64,000 nucleotides of DNA, from positions 6,151,001 to 6,215,000 of the forward strand of contig NC_015703.1 of NCBI RefSeq assembly GCF_000218895.1. The letters run 5' to 3'. Both the position numbers and the translations under genes were made by a program. This DNA comes from Runella slithyformis DSM 19594. Its GTDB lineage: Bacteria; Bacteroidota; Bacteroidia; Cytophagales; Spirosomataceae. This document shows, in pieces, positions 33,799 to 43,999 of the stretch (the first letter of the stretch is position 1; every line of letters starts with the position of its first letter). Under the pieces are notes generated by a model that worked only from the letters and a program-made list of their open reading frames with translations, had not been told where the DNA came from and did no database searches.

Positions 33799-34506
33799 TC
33801 ATGCGCTCGGAAACTCCGAATCAAAGAATCCCGCAAAACGCCAAAGCTCCTGAATTTCTTCACGGCGCACCGGATACGGCGCATAGCGTTCGTTCAGCGA
33901 TTTAAGCACCAACACACCCTTATCTTCCAGATAATTAAATACTTTTTTCAGTACTACACCTTCGTCTTTGGTCACTACCAGACAAATCGTGCCGTTTTTG
34001 ACTCCGTCCCATTGGTCAATGTATTCTCCGAAAACCACCGAGCCTTCGCGCAGAGGCGGCATGGAATCTCCTTCGTACGGAAAAGCGCGATACTTGCGGT
34101 CGTGCGATAAAAAAGGCACTTGAAAAGCCGGCAGACGATTGATATAATCAATATCTCCGTAGCCTTCGGCATATCCACCCAAGGCTCGAACAGGCACAAA
34201 TTCAATATTCTCACGGTTTTGCGGATCCACGGTCGTTACCAGCACGCGCAATTCACTGTTGACTGCGAGCGAACGGGAATCGTTCCGTAAATCCTTGCGC
34301 AGGAAACCGTCAATGGCGATATTGAAAAACGTAGCCAAGCGAATCAGGTCATCAAAGCTCGGCTGAGCTCTTCCCAATTCGTAAGCCGCCAACGTGGATT
34401 TTTTCATCCCTAACTCATCGGCCAAACGCTGTTGAGACACCCTTCCTTCCATCTTAGTTCGTAAAAATACAAGATTACGGGCAAAATTATTCACTTTTTC
34501 TTGCAT
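33799..34506 (-). CDS. XRE-family repressor with S24/LexA-like C-terminal domain
   Basis: 235 residues from the ATG at 34506. The N-terminal helix-turn-helix is clear (VSQQRLADELGMKKSTLAAYELGRAQPSFDDLIRLATFF). The C-terminal S24 domain has GDSMPPL with the nucleophile serine and VVLKKVFNYL with the catalytic lysine. The hinge (LGGYAEGYGD) has the Bacteroidota pattern and not the Ala-Gly cleavage pair of LexA or UmuD, so self-cleavage is uncertain. It is divergent from umuDC with a shared 119-base gap. This arrangement suggests it controls umuDC after DNA damage, in place of a LexA, but that is an inference. Confidence 0.88.
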   Translation of the reverse strand: MQEKVNNFARNLVFLRTKMEGRVSQQRLADELGMKKSTLAAYELGRAQPSFDDLIRLATFFNIAIDGFLRKDLRNDSRSLAVNSELRVLVTTVDPQNRENIEFVPVRALGGYAEGYGDIDYINRLPAFQVPFLSHDRKYRAFPYEGDSMPPLREGSVVFGEYIDQWDGVKNGTICLVVTKDEGVVLKKVFNYLEDKGVLVLKSLNERYAPYPVRREEIQELWRFAGFFDSEFPSA

Positions 34507-34625
34507 AATATCTAAATTTCGGCTAATATTTGCAACCAAAATACAGCTTTTTCAATCAAAATCCAAATTATTTAGCCATTTAAACCTCGGTATACTTATT
34601 CAATATTTCTAACTGATTGTTATTC

Positions 34626-35039
34626 ATGAATTTTCATTTTCCTGCTGTTTTCATCCCTTTAGTCAGCTCCACGGTTTCTGCCGGTTTCCCTTCTCCGGCC
34701 GATGATTATACCGAACTTTCGCTCGACCTCAACTCGCACCTCATCGAAAGCCCGTACTCTACTTTCTGTATACGGGTACGGGGTAATTCCATGGAAGGTG
34801 CCCGTATTTACGACGGGGACATGGTATTGGTGGATCGCTCACTCGTTGCCAAAAACGGCAACATCATTATTGGAGCTTTGGATGGCGAATTTACGGTCAA
34901 ACGTTTACGTATGGAAGAAGGAAGAACTTTTTTATTGGCCGAGCATCCCTGCTACGATCCCATTCCCATTACAGAAGCCAATGATTTTCGGATTTGGGGC
35001 GTTGTCACCTACATCATTCACAAAACCCATCGCATCTAA
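34626..35039 (+). CDS. umuD: UmuD-type subunit of error-prone polymerase V
   Basis: 137 residues. It self-cleaves in damaged cells and the product UmuD' joins UmuC to form translesion polymerase V. The cleavage pair is VSAG-FPSPADDY (Ala-Gly), nucleophile Ser in VRGNSMEGARI, and Lys in FTVKRLRME. The length and motif order match UmuD. I chose ATG 34626; the frame is also open to a TTG at 34617. Its stop is one base before the umuC start, so the two are translationally coupled. Confidence 0.93.
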   Translation: MNFHFPAVFIPLVSSTVSAGFPSPADDYTELSLDLNSHLIESPYSTFCIRVRGNSMEGARIYDGDMVLVDRSLVAKNGNIIIGALDGEFTVKRLRMEEGRTFLLAEHPCYDPIPITEANDFRIWGVVTYIIHKTHRI

Positions 35040-35040
35040 G

Positions 35041-36357
35041 ATGTACGCCCTCATCGACTGTAATAATTTTTACGCTTCCTGCGAGCGCGTCTTTAGGCCC
35101 GATTTGGAAAAAAAACCCGTAGTGATCCTCTCCAACAATGATGGCTGTATCATTTCCCGTTCCGACGAAGCCAAGGCGTTGGGTATTGGTATGGGGGTAC
35201 CTCTTTTTCAGATACAATCGTTGGTCAAACGGCACGATATTACGGTTTTTTCGTCAAATTATGCGCTCTATGGCGACTTTTCCAATCGCGTCATGCAAAG
35301 CCTTTTCCAACTCGTTCCCCAACTCGAAGTGTATTCCATCGACGAGGCTTTTCTGGATCTGCGGCAAATGCCCTATCATGACCTTTACGCGTTGGGTCAG
35401 GATATCCGGCACAAAATCCGGCAGTGGACGGGCATCCCGGTCTCGCTGGGCATTGCCCCGACCAAGACCTTGGCCAAAGCCGCCAATCGCTACGTGAAAG
35501 CACACGTCAAAGAAGAGGGCGTATTTGTCATTGAAGATAATTTTACGGCCGATATTGTCCTCGCCGCTACGCCCATTGAAGAGGTTTGGGGCGTGGGTCG
35601 GCGCTACGGGCGTTTTTTGGTCAGCCACGAGATCCGCACGGCCTTTGATCTTGTACAGATGCCCGATGCATGGATTCAACAACACCTCAAAATTGTGGGT
35701 CGGCGCATGGTACGCGAGCTGCGCGGTGAGGTTTGCTACAGTTTGGACCTTGAACCGCACCCTAAAAAAGGCATTTGTGTGTCGCGCTCCTTTCAAAATA
35801 CTGTCATTGATGTACTTTCCATTCAGGAAGCGGTAGCCACGTTTGCCGCACGTTGCGGTGAAAAACTGCGCAGGCAAAAAAGTCGCGCAAATATCCTGCA
35901 TCTTTTTTTGTTCACCAACCCGCACCACGAGAACGACCCGCAGTATTTCGGCTCTAAAGTTCTTCAATTTCCCACCGCCACCAACAGCAGCTTTGACCTG
36001 GTAGCCATGGCGCATCGGGCGCTGGACCTCGTGTTTAAAGCAGGGTATCGCTACAAAAAAGTGGGGGTTATGGTAAGCGGCATTGTGCCCGAAAATACTA
36101 TTCAAACGGCTTTATTTGATGTACATGAACCCAAACGGCTCAAAGACCACCGTATTTTTCAAACGGTAGATGCCCTCAACCGTACCTTGGGACGTGATAA
36201 GATACGCATCGCTGCTCAGGGCAACGGCCCATCAACTCATCAAGCCTTTCGGTCGCCGTGCTACACCACGCGTTGGGAAGATATGTTGGTCATAGACGAG
36301 CGTATTAATTTTCGGGGAAAACAGGTCAGGGGTAGCTTGGGGCGTAGCTTACAGTAA
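35041..36357 (+). CDS. umuC: UmuC catalytic subunit of DNA polymerase V
   Basis: 438 residues from the ATG at 35041. It is a Y-family polymerase for translesion synthesis. The N-terminus MYALIDCNNFYASCERVFRPDL has the first metal ligand and FYASCE motif; NDGCIISRSDEAKALGI and VYSIDEAFLDL (catalytic Asp-Glu) follow, then SLGIAPTKTLAKAANRYVK. The C-terminal little-finger region and a beta-clamp-like end are less conserved, and the last 15 residues are unusual. It overlaps nothing and follows umuD at one base. A degraded surface-protein gene begins 28 bases later. Confidence 0.95.
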   Translation: MYALIDCNNFYASCERVFRPDLEKKPVVILSNNDGCIISRSDEAKALGIGMGVPLFQIQSLVKRHDITVFSSNYALYGDFSNRVMQSLFQLVPQLEVYSIDEAFLDLRQMPYHDLYALGQDIRHKIRQWTGIPVSLGIAPTKTLAKAANRYVKAHVKEEGVFVIEDNFTADIVLAATPIEEVWGVGRRYGRFLVSHEIRTAFDLVQMPDAWIQQHLKIVGRRMVRELRGEVCYSLDLEPHPKKGICVSRSFQNTVIDVLSIQEAVATFAARCGEKLRRQKSRANILHLFLFTNPHHENDPQYFGSKVLQFPTATNSSFDLVAMAHRALDLVFKAGYRYKKVGVMVSGIVPENTIQTALFDVHEPKRLKDHRIFQTVDALNRTLGRDKIRIAAQGNGPSTHQAFRSPCYTTRWEDMLVIDERINFRGKQVRGSLGRSLQ

Positions 36358-36385
36358 GCAAGCAAAAAAAGTATTCACTTCGGCA

Positions 36386-39300
36386 TTGGTAAAAAGGCAC
36401 ATGGGATTAGGAAAACCGGGCACTGGGGGGATTTATATGCTCACACCCACCACTACCTCTTTTACAGTCGCGGAGTTTTATGATATGGATGCCGCTCCCA
36501 CAAGCAGAACAAGATCATTAGCCTCTGCACCTGCTTATGGTGAAGGTATGAGTTATTCGATAGCATCTAATTCTGTCATTACGTATTCCGGAACACCTGA
36601 TCCACTAACAGGGAAACCATCTGGCTTAGGCGTAATCGGCACCAATGCACAACGAGGTACTTACAGGCAATCCATTAGACCCCAGCTATGACCCTGCGGC
36701 TTTTGACCAAGTAGGTAAAGTGGGTATAGGCGATATTGAAATCAGTGATGATGGTAAATTCCTGTTTGTGATGAACTTGTATCAAAGAAAAGTATTCAGA
36801 CTGGAATTAAACGATGCCTACAATCCCACTTCCGTTGTTGCTGTTACCAGCTATGACGTTCCTGACCCAACATGTACAAACGGAACTTATCGCCCCCGGG
36901 CATTAAAGTTTTTTAGAAATAAGCTATGTGTTGGGGTAGTTTGTAGTGGAGAAGATGGTGGAGCTATAGCAGACTTAAATGCATCTGTCTTTGAATTAAA
37001 CAACCCAACGGCATCAGCCTCATTTAATACAAGTGCAGTGGCAACTTTGCCTTTAACCTATGACAAAGAGAATGACCCTAAACCTTGGACCAATAACAGT
37101 AATATTTTTTTCAACAACCGGCTTAGCCCAAAGGTACGGAACTCCGTTGCTTTCCGACATTGAATTTACCGACAATGGAGATCTGGTATTGGGCTTCATG
37201 GACAGGTCGCCCGGGTTATGCTGCGGCAAAGGCGGTACCGGGTACTTTACCGGCCGTTATCAAGGCAACCATTTCAAATGCTGCTGACTCAACTTGGACG
37301 ATTCGGGTATTTAATGCCACTAACGATTGTTTCAAAGATACAACAATAAGGGTGAAGGCCGCACCGGTGAAGCCAACGATTGCACAAAAATCGGGTTCTC
37401 CCATTTGTCGTACCAATGGCACAACTTATACGATTAAGTTTACAGCCACAGGTGGCACCGTAGTAACCACACCAACCTTGGTGGTTACAGGTGATAGCAT
37501 TGCTAATATTCCAATCGCTACTGCAAGTGTTAAATTGATCATTAGCAGTACAGGTGGTTGCAAAGATTCGATTACGGTTTCGGCTCCCGGTTGTTTGATT
37601 CCTTGTGTGAAACCCAATGCAGGCACAGACCAAACAATTGCCTGTACTAATAATGCACTGCCCACTTCTTTCGATTTGGCAGATGCTGCATCAGGTCAAC
37701 AATGGAAAATCATTTCACCTGTACCTGCAGGGGCAAGCATCAGCGTAACAACGCCGGCAGGCGCAGTGGCGGGAACGATTGTAGCGGGAGTTTATAAATT
37801 CCGCCTGCAAACCCAAAGCGACTCGGTCAATTGCACTGATAAGGTACAGGTTACTATTCAGCCTTGTAACCAAACGCCAAAAATTTGGGGCTGGAACTTC
37901 ACTTGTGCCGACGGCGTAAAAGTTGATATTGTGAGCAAAGGCGTAGGCCAATCTTCCCCCACTGCCGGCTGTAGCGGCAGTGGTACAGCTACAATGGCTG
38001 TTCCAAACGGCAACACCGCCGACAGCATCTATGTGGTGGCTATTTATGAAAATGGAAATCCAGGAGCAAGTATTATTTTCGAAGATGCGGCCGACGGCGA
38101 CTACATAGCTAATAGGTTTGAAATTGGCAATGGCGAGTACGTTTACCATACCAAAATACCTGCCACTACCGGTATTTCTACTACTGACAATACCCAATTT
38201 TGCCAATTACAATCGTTGGTGGCTTACGTATTCCGTAAACAAACAGGTTTTGCTTCGGTAGGCCTTTACACTTGTGCATCAGCCCAAAGGCGATTATGTA
38301 GTTCAATTCGTCAAATCAACCCTGCCAGCCGATTGCGATGCCCTCACGGCCAAAGACACTACGGCAACGGATAAAAACGACTCCGATAAAGTAACAGGTA
38401 TCACAGGCAAAGTAACGCTCGACCCCAAAGTATTGTCAGGCACATCAAGCCCGGCCGATTTATTAGCCACTAACAACCTGACCGTTGATGCAGGATTGGT
38501 GAACGTATGCATCAAATCAAAAGTAACCCTTACAGCGGCACCCGTTTGCTCGACCGACCTGCTGACTTACACCCTCACGTTCAGCGTTACCAATAAAGTC
38601 GGCACCGTCAAAGTAAACACAGGATCCCTCTCCGGTACCAACCCCTACACCGTCACCGGAATCCCTTCCGGTGCTGTCCTCAGAATCACCGACAGTTTAT
38701 CGGCCGTCTGTAAATTCGATACCCTCATTACCGGACCTAACTGTAACGTGCAGGTCGATCTGGCCCTCAAAAAGTCCATCAACACCAAGATCGCCCAAAT
38801 CGGCGACGTGATAACCTACACGCTGAAAGTATGGAATGAGTCCAACACCAACGCCACCGGCGTAGTGGTCACCGACTCCATGGCCACCTCGGTGCAGTTC
38901 CAAACGGGCAGTTTCACCGCATCGCGCGGCAGCGCGGTCATCTCGGGCAATGTCATCAAGTGGACCATCGGTAACGTCGCCGCCAACGGTGACACCGTCT
39001 CGCTGACCTACCGCGTCAAAGCTACGCAGGAAGGGGTGCATTTCAACACGGCCGAGATCAGCAAAACCAACCAAAAGGACATCGACTCCACGCCCGGAAA
39101 TGGTCAGAAAAGCGAAGACGATATCGACAGTCAGTGCTTTACCGTACCGATCAAACTCTGCCCGGGAGAAAAAGTCCAGGCGAATCTGCCCGCATCGCTA
39201 ACGAATGTACAGTGGTTCAAAAACGGCGGCACATCGGCAGTGGCAAGCGGAAATACGGTGCTGTTTACAGAAATCGGCACGTATACCTTTACCGCCACGA

Positions 39301-39407
39301 ATCAGACCTGTCCGGCCAATGGCTGCTGCCCGGTCATCATTGAGCCCGGATCAAACTGCTGCCCTGAAGAGCTGTGTATTCCCTTTACCATCAGGAAAAG
39401 AAAATAA
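36386..39407 (+). pseudogene. Degraded SdrD/DUF11-type surface protein gene
   Basis: Four frames continue one another. Frame 1 (36386-36691) has no signal peptide, so the 5' part is lost. Frame 2 (36645-37163; FLFVMNLYQRKVFRLEL) looks like a beta-propeller. Its true continuation, AQRYGTPLLSDIEFTDNGDLVLGFMDRS, is in another frame near 37120-37205. Frame 4 (37160-38374) holds Ig-like repeats and ends after GFASVGLYTC, where an SdrD B domain should begin. The final frame (38274-39407) restarts with GDYVVQFVKSTLP, the end of such a domain, then a DUF11 repeat (about 38750-39100) and a Cys-rich end (CPGEKVQANLP, NCCPEELCIPFTIRKRK). So at least three shifts and one internal deletion. It was probably an exported adhesin-like protein. 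Confidence 0.8.
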
Positions 39408-39428
39408 TAACGCAGTATATCCAACAAA

Positions 39429-40869
39429 CATGAGTCATCCCGAAGTTTAGGGTAAAAAAGAACCTCCTTGTAATTTTGAGAGTCACTACAAACTCAAAAA
39501 CAGGGAGGTCTTTTTATGTTCAGAACAATACTGCAAAACAAGGATAAAAACGCTTCAAAGTCAAGAGCTTCAGACTTCATTTTAGAACGGGGGCATCGGT
39601 ATCTTCACCCACTTCAACTTCGCTTAGATGCCCTGATTGATACTCGTTTGGTGAGTACATTCTATGACTTATTTATGGCGATATTGGTGTTTCGTCACAA
39701 CAGGATGGGGGCTGTTATTGAGCGAGTTAGGCGGGTATATTTGTGGATTATCGCACGCCCCGGCGGGTACGAAGCGTATCAGCAATTTACTTCGATGTAA
39801 AAAATGGTCTTCCACATTGATTGATGACTTTTTCTTTGAACGTAGCCGTGAGCGAATTAAGTCCTTACAATCCAATGGTCAACGTCCTTTACTGCTGTGG
39901 GATGAGAGTAAGATTGAAAAGAGTGAATCATGGTTTTTGGAAGGCTTATGCAGTGTGGAAAGCTGTAAAGGCAAAAGATTGACCAAAATAAGAAAAGGCT
40001 TTTATAAGCCACCTACTCAACGCATTTGTGTGCCCGGCTTTCATTGGACAGCTACCCTTTTGTCAGCTTTGGGACAAACTCCAAGTGTATGTCAGATGAG
40101 TTGGTGGACATCAAGGGGTAAATATCAGGAAGTAGGGACCAACATTATCTTTCGGATGCTCAAAAAGCTCCATAAAACCATTGGAAGCAGCGTTCTGCAT
40201 GTGTTAGACCGAGGTTATGCCAATGCCTGGACGATTGAATGGATGAATGAGTTTAAACAGGACTTTTTAGTTCGTTGGAAGAAAACACATCTATTATGCC
40301 ATTCTGAAAAAGGAACCAAACAGACTCATTTATTAGCTCGCTCTTTCAAAGCAGTGGGGCGTAAAATGCTTCGTGATAACCAACGCAAAATCAGTAAGTA
40401 TGTCACGATCGCTTACACACAGGTCACTCACGCTGATTTCAAAGATAAATCCCTATGGCTCATTATCGTACGTGACAAAAAAAGTTTACAGCCCCCTATG
40501 TATCTGCTAACCTCCATTGCCATTACCAATACTCGATTGGCTTGGGAGATGTGTCATTCTTATATGCATCGCTGGAATATAGAGCAAACCTTTAGATGTA
40601 GTAAAGCCGAATTGGGTATGGAGTCACCCAGGCTTTGGTTCTGGGAAAATAGACTCAAATTACTTGCTATTGTAGCATTAGTCTATGATTTTCTGCTGAT
40701 GTTATTGAGAAATTGGAGCCATTGGATTCCGCTTTTTCTCAGACATTGGTGCCATAGAACAGGAAATCGGTACCGAAACGCTTCGATACCGATTTACAGA
40801 TTAAGACTCGCCATCTCCCACGTGCTTTACACTGCTTGTTGCGCTTGCCAAACTTCGGGATGACTCATG
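39429..40869 (+). mobile_element. IS4-family insertion sequence, copy 1 (full-length)
   Basis: 1441 bp, bounded by inverted repeats beginning CATGAGTCATCCCGAAGTTT (left 39429-39448; right 40850-40869, exact). The flanks ACAAA and TTTGT extend the repeat further. No clear target-site duplication is seen. It encodes a DDE transposase in two frames. It lies between the DUF11 pseudogene and a phosphopantetheinyl-transferase remnant. Copy 2, inverted and truncated, is at 47325-47804. Confidence 0.9.
39516..40863 (+). pseudogene. IS4-family transposase, +1 frameshift at a G run
   Basis: The N-terminal frame (39516-39800; MFRTILQNKDKNASKSRASDF) and the main frame (to 40863) join at GGGGG (39707-39711). 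The inverted copy has GGGG there and reads through as FRHNRMGLLLSELGG, so this copy has one extra G. The full protein would be 448 residues. Catalytic residues are LLLWDES, LHVLDRGYANA and the IS4 signature YMHRWNIEQTFRCSK (Y-2-R-3-E-6-K). Either this copy is dead, or the product is made by frameshifting at the G run. Confidence 0.85.
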
Positions 40870-40899
40870 TTTGTCTGGTGGTGTGACCAATATTTCCGA

Positions 40900-41330
40900 C
40901 AACCGCAAAACGTTCCGACGACCTTCCAACCATCGGAATTTTTACTGAATAAAATAAAAAACCATATCACCCACTCCGTGACCATACCTAAATGGTCTTC
41001 AGTCCTTTCGCCATTGGTATCGACATCGAAAAGTTCAACCCTGATTTTGATACACAGCCTATTGTTGACTCCTACTTTTCAGACGGAGTGCATGCCCTGC
41101 TTTTGAACGGAAACTATACCCTGAATTTCTATACGGTCCGGACCCGCATAGAAACGCCGGTGAAAGCCCCGGGCGAAGGGCCGTGTGAAAACATGAAACC
41201 GGTGACTACTCTGAAAGACCAAGTCATTCGACAGTGAAAAAGGCACTTTTTAGCTACTCGGTTGCACGAAGACTGTGTCTTCAGTTATGACTTCACGCCG
41301 ATACAGAAGTACAGTGTAGGGTATGGAATA
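40900..41330 (+). pseudogene. Remnant of 4'-phosphopantetheinyl transferase (Sfp/AcpT type)
   Basis: One frame (40992-41237) reads FAIGIDIEKFNPDFDTQPI then FYTVRTRIETPVKAPGEG, matching the family core GIDIE and FYxLWTRKEALLKAxGxG. Just before it, in another frame, HITHSVTI matches the N[I/T]SHS motif, and after it LHEDCVFSYDFTPI reads like the end of the protein. The tryptophan and lysine of WTRKEA are changed. So a whole small gene is recognisable but broken by several shifts. It activated acyl or peptidyl carrier proteins when intact. It follows the IS4 element directly. Confidence 0.65.
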
Positions 41331-41341
41331 GACTCCAAAAC

Positions 41342-41713
41342 TTATCCATCCCCCAATTGCCGCTCAATGCCTATGATCAGGTCATTGAACCGAAACGGTT
41401 TGGTGATATAATCATTGGCTCCATTGGATAGGCCTTTACGTACTTCACCGGGATTGGCCATCGAGGTCAAAAAAATGAAGGGCGTATGGGCATGTTTGTC
41501 GGAATTACGTACTGTTTCCAGCACTTGATACCCGTTCATGATTGGCATTGAGATATCGCACAAAATGAGGTCGGGCTGAAAGATGTTGAGTTTATCAATA
41601 CCGTCCCTTCCGTTAATGGCCGTTTCCACTTTGAATCCGGAAAGGTTCAGCATTTCTGCGATATTTTCCCGAATAAAGTCTTCATCCTCTATAATCAATA
41701 TTTTGTAACCCAT
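41342..41713 (-). CDS. Single-domain response regulator (CheY-like)
   Basis: 123 residues, a receiver domain only. The acidic pocket is IIEDED, the phospho-acceptor Asp lies in LILCDISMPIMNG (about residue 54), Thr in FIFLTSMA, and Lys in DYITKPFRF. There is no output domain, so it signals by binding other proteins or by passing phosphate on. It is 39 bases downstream of the PAS histidine kinase on the same strand, the likely partner. A 7-bp repeat fills the gap. Confidence 0.93.
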   Translation of the reverse strand: MGYKILIIEDEDFIRENIAEMLNLSGFKVETAINGRDGIDKLNIFQPDLILCDISMPIMNGYQVLETVRNSDKHAHTPFIFLTSMANPGEVRKGLSNGANDYITKPFRFNDLIIGIERQLGDG

Positions 41714-41716
41714 TTA

Positions 41717-41752
41717 CGAATGACGAATTTTTGAATGACGAGTGACGAATTT
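41717..41752. repeat. 7-bp repeat block, copy 1
   Basis: ACGAATG-ACGAATT, then a TTTG spacer and further units ACGAGTG and ACGAATT. A block with the same units and layout lies at 51319-51355, 9.6 kb away. Confidence 0.65.
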
Positions 41753-43999
41753 CTATTTTTCATTCGCTAAAGGTAAAACAATCGTCATAGTTGTGCCAAC
41801 ATTCTGCTGACTGTTTACGCTGATAACGCCGCTGTGCAATTCCACCAATTGCCGGGTAATCTGCAAGCCAAGGCCTGTTCCTGCGATTTTGCCAACATTG
41901 CCGGCCCGAAAAAAAGAGTTGAACAGTCGGGGAATATCTTCCTCCGGAATGCCGATTCCCTGATCCGTAATTTCAATTTTCAGTTTATCCTCTTCGTATA
42001 AAAGTCGAAGTACAGGATTGGTCTGTGAAAACTTAAAGGCGTTTGAAAGCAGATTGATCAGGATACGGGTCATGAGTTTTTCATCAACGGCAACGAGCAC
42101 GGGCCGGCCGGTAAGTTCCAAGTCCACCTGCCGACCATCCGGACGGTCGTGAAAATACTCCATAAGCAGTTTCTGCGTAAAGGCCGCAATATCCATTAAA
42201 CAGGGGCGAAACGATATTTTGCCTGCCTCTATTTGATTGATCGTCAGCGTATCTGTCAGTAAATCTGCAAAAAAGCAAATTTTGGAGTGAATCACAGAAA
42301 CATGGTGCTTCACCTTCGAGGCAATCGTCGGGCTCAACTTGCTTTCCTCTGCCTGAAAAAGGTAATGTTCCATTAACTCAATGCTGGACTGAATGGTCGT
42401 GAGTGGGGTTCTGAATTCATGCGATACAAAAGCAACAAATTGAGATTTCAGTTGATTCAGCTCTTTTTCTTTGTCCAACAGATCGGTCAGCAGGAATTCT
42501 TTTTCTTTTTGGGAGGTAATGTCGCTGGCAATGCCGATCCGACGCCGAGCGTTTCCAAACTCATCCCGAATGATAAAAATACGTCCTGAAAGCCAGCGTA
42601 TTTCCCCCTCCTTATTCTTGACCCTAAATTCAGGACTTCTAATAGGGTTAAGGTCAGTGCGGGATAGATTTTTTATAGCCTCCCGATCTTCCTCCAACAC
42701 AAAATCCAGGAAGGAAAGGGAATTTTCATACAGACTCTCCCGACTTTTTCCGGAGAGGCGCTCATAGGCAAAGTTCATGTAAAGAAACCTGAATTCATCG
42801 ACGGGGCAAATCCAAAAAAGCTCATCTACATTTTCGGCAATGTCCCGAAACCGTTGCTCACTTTCGATAAGCGCGGCCCGAGTACGTTTTTTTTCGGTAA
42901 TATCGTGCCCTTCCATAAGCAGAAGAACGACCTTTCCTTCATCATTGACAATGGGATTGATGGAAAAATCTACGGTAATAACCGTCCTGTTTTTTCCGAA
43001 ATGATCGACTTCATAATGAACAAAGTGCCCTTCCCTTGCCAAGGCAATCGACTCTCTGAGCTGCTCCATTGTATGAGGTGAAATCTGCCACCAATACGTT
43101 TCCCAAAAGGATTTTCCAACAACCTCTTCCAAACGCAGGTTTCCGGAATCCAGCGCCGTTTGATTGACTTCCAGTACGATTCCATGGATATCGGTCAGGG
43201 CAATAAACTGAAAAGCGGAGTTGAAGATCGCTCTAAAGCGCTTTTCACTTTCTGCCAGGGCGAGCTGTGCCAAATGACTTTCCGTAATATCCGAAACCAC
43301 GCCGATCATATCGACCACAATCCCCTCTTGGGTGGCGATATTCATCGCTTCACTCTTGACGTACCGAATCTGACCATTGTCGGGCCGAATGATTCGGATC
43401 GGTTTGATACTGAAATCATCCTGAGCTTTCTTTTCCAGAATGTAGGGCTGATCTTCCGGATGTACCAATGTGAGATAATACTCAGCCGTAATTTCAGCGC
43501 CTATCGGAACGCCGTGAATTTGATAGGCCACTTCGTCCCAATCATACTTCATGGTTTGGCTTTTGTATTCCCAAATACCCAGCTTACCTGCCCAAGTGGC
43601 TAATCTGACCCGTTCATTGGCCAAAAATAACTGTTTGCGGGTATTTTCAAGATCATTAATCTGCGTAGAGGTTGTACGTACGGTGAGCAGGTAGCTATCG
43701 TCCGTTTCCAGCACCTGCCATTCAACCCCCGTATAGACACCTTCAAGGTTATATATAGCAACGCCCTGCGTTTCGAGGTCGTGCCAAAAAGAATCGGGAA
43801 GAAAAATACCAATGTCTTCATAGGCCGAAAGACAAACGTCCGGTGCCGGAAAAAAAACCGCATCATTACTTTTTATTTTTGAATTTTGCCAAATGATCTT
43901 TAAATCAATGAGTTGATTATCGATATTCTTAACGGGCCGGCACATGAATACCCCAACCAAGGGCCGGTACGTTAAGCCGGGGGTAAGGGTCAATTCCAT
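41753..43999 (-). CDS. Cytosolic multi-PAS sensor histidine kinase
   Basis: 748 residues with no membrane segment. Four PAS-type regions precede the kinase: a degenerate one (about 1-115), then ones beginning near LGIWEYKSQTMKYDWDEV, FRAIFNSAFQFIALTDIHG and FRDIAENVDELFWICPVDEF. The HisKA domain has phospho-acceptor His in FVAFVSHEFRTPLTTIQ (about residue 530), and the ATPase has NLLSNAFKFSQ, DQGIGIPEEDIPRLF and GTGLGLQITRQLVE. It probably phosphorylates the receiver protein encoded next. The signal is unknown. A 7-bp-arm inverted repeat (ATTGACT, 44044-44071) lies just upstream of the start. Confidence 0.93.
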   Translation of the reverse strand: MELTLTPGLTYRPLVGVFMCRPVKNIDNQLIDLKIIWQNSKIKSNDAVFFPAPDVCLSAYEDIGIFLPDSFWHDLETQGVAIYNLEGVYTGVEWQVLETDDSYLLTVRTTSTQINDLENTRKQLFLANERVRLATWAGKLGIWEYKSQTMKYDWDEVAYQIHGVPIGAEITAEYYLTLVHPEDQPYILEKKAQDDFSIKPIRIIRPDNGQIRYVKSEAMNIATQEGIVVDMIGVVSDITESHLAQLALAESEKRFRAIFNSAFQFIALTDIHGIVLEVNQTALDSGNLRLEEVVGKSFWETYWWQISPHTMEQLRESIALAREGHFVHYEVDHFGKNRTVITVDFSINPIVNDEGKVVLLLMEGHDITEKKRTRAALIESEQRFRDIAENVDELFWICPVDEFRFLYMNFAYERLSGKSRESLYENSLSFLDFVLEEDREAIKNLSRTDLNPIRSPEFRVKNKEGEIRWLSGRIFIIRDEFGNARRRIGIASDITSQKEKEFLLTDLLDKEKELNQLKSQFVAFVSHEFRTPLTTIQSSIELMEHYLFQAEESKLSPTIASKVKHHVSVIHSKICFFADLLTDTLTINQIEAGKISFRPCLMDIAAFTQKLLMEYFHDRPDGRQVDLELTGRPVLVAVDEKLMTRILINLLSNAFKFSQTNPVLRLLYEEDKLKIEITDQGIGIPEEDIPRLFNSFFRAGNVGKIAGTGLGLQITRQLVELHSGVISVNSQQNVGTTMTIVLPLANEK

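Noticed and set aside
35254-36105. A 283-codon minus-strand frame
   Set aside because: It is a shadow of umuC, whose motifs are unambiguous.
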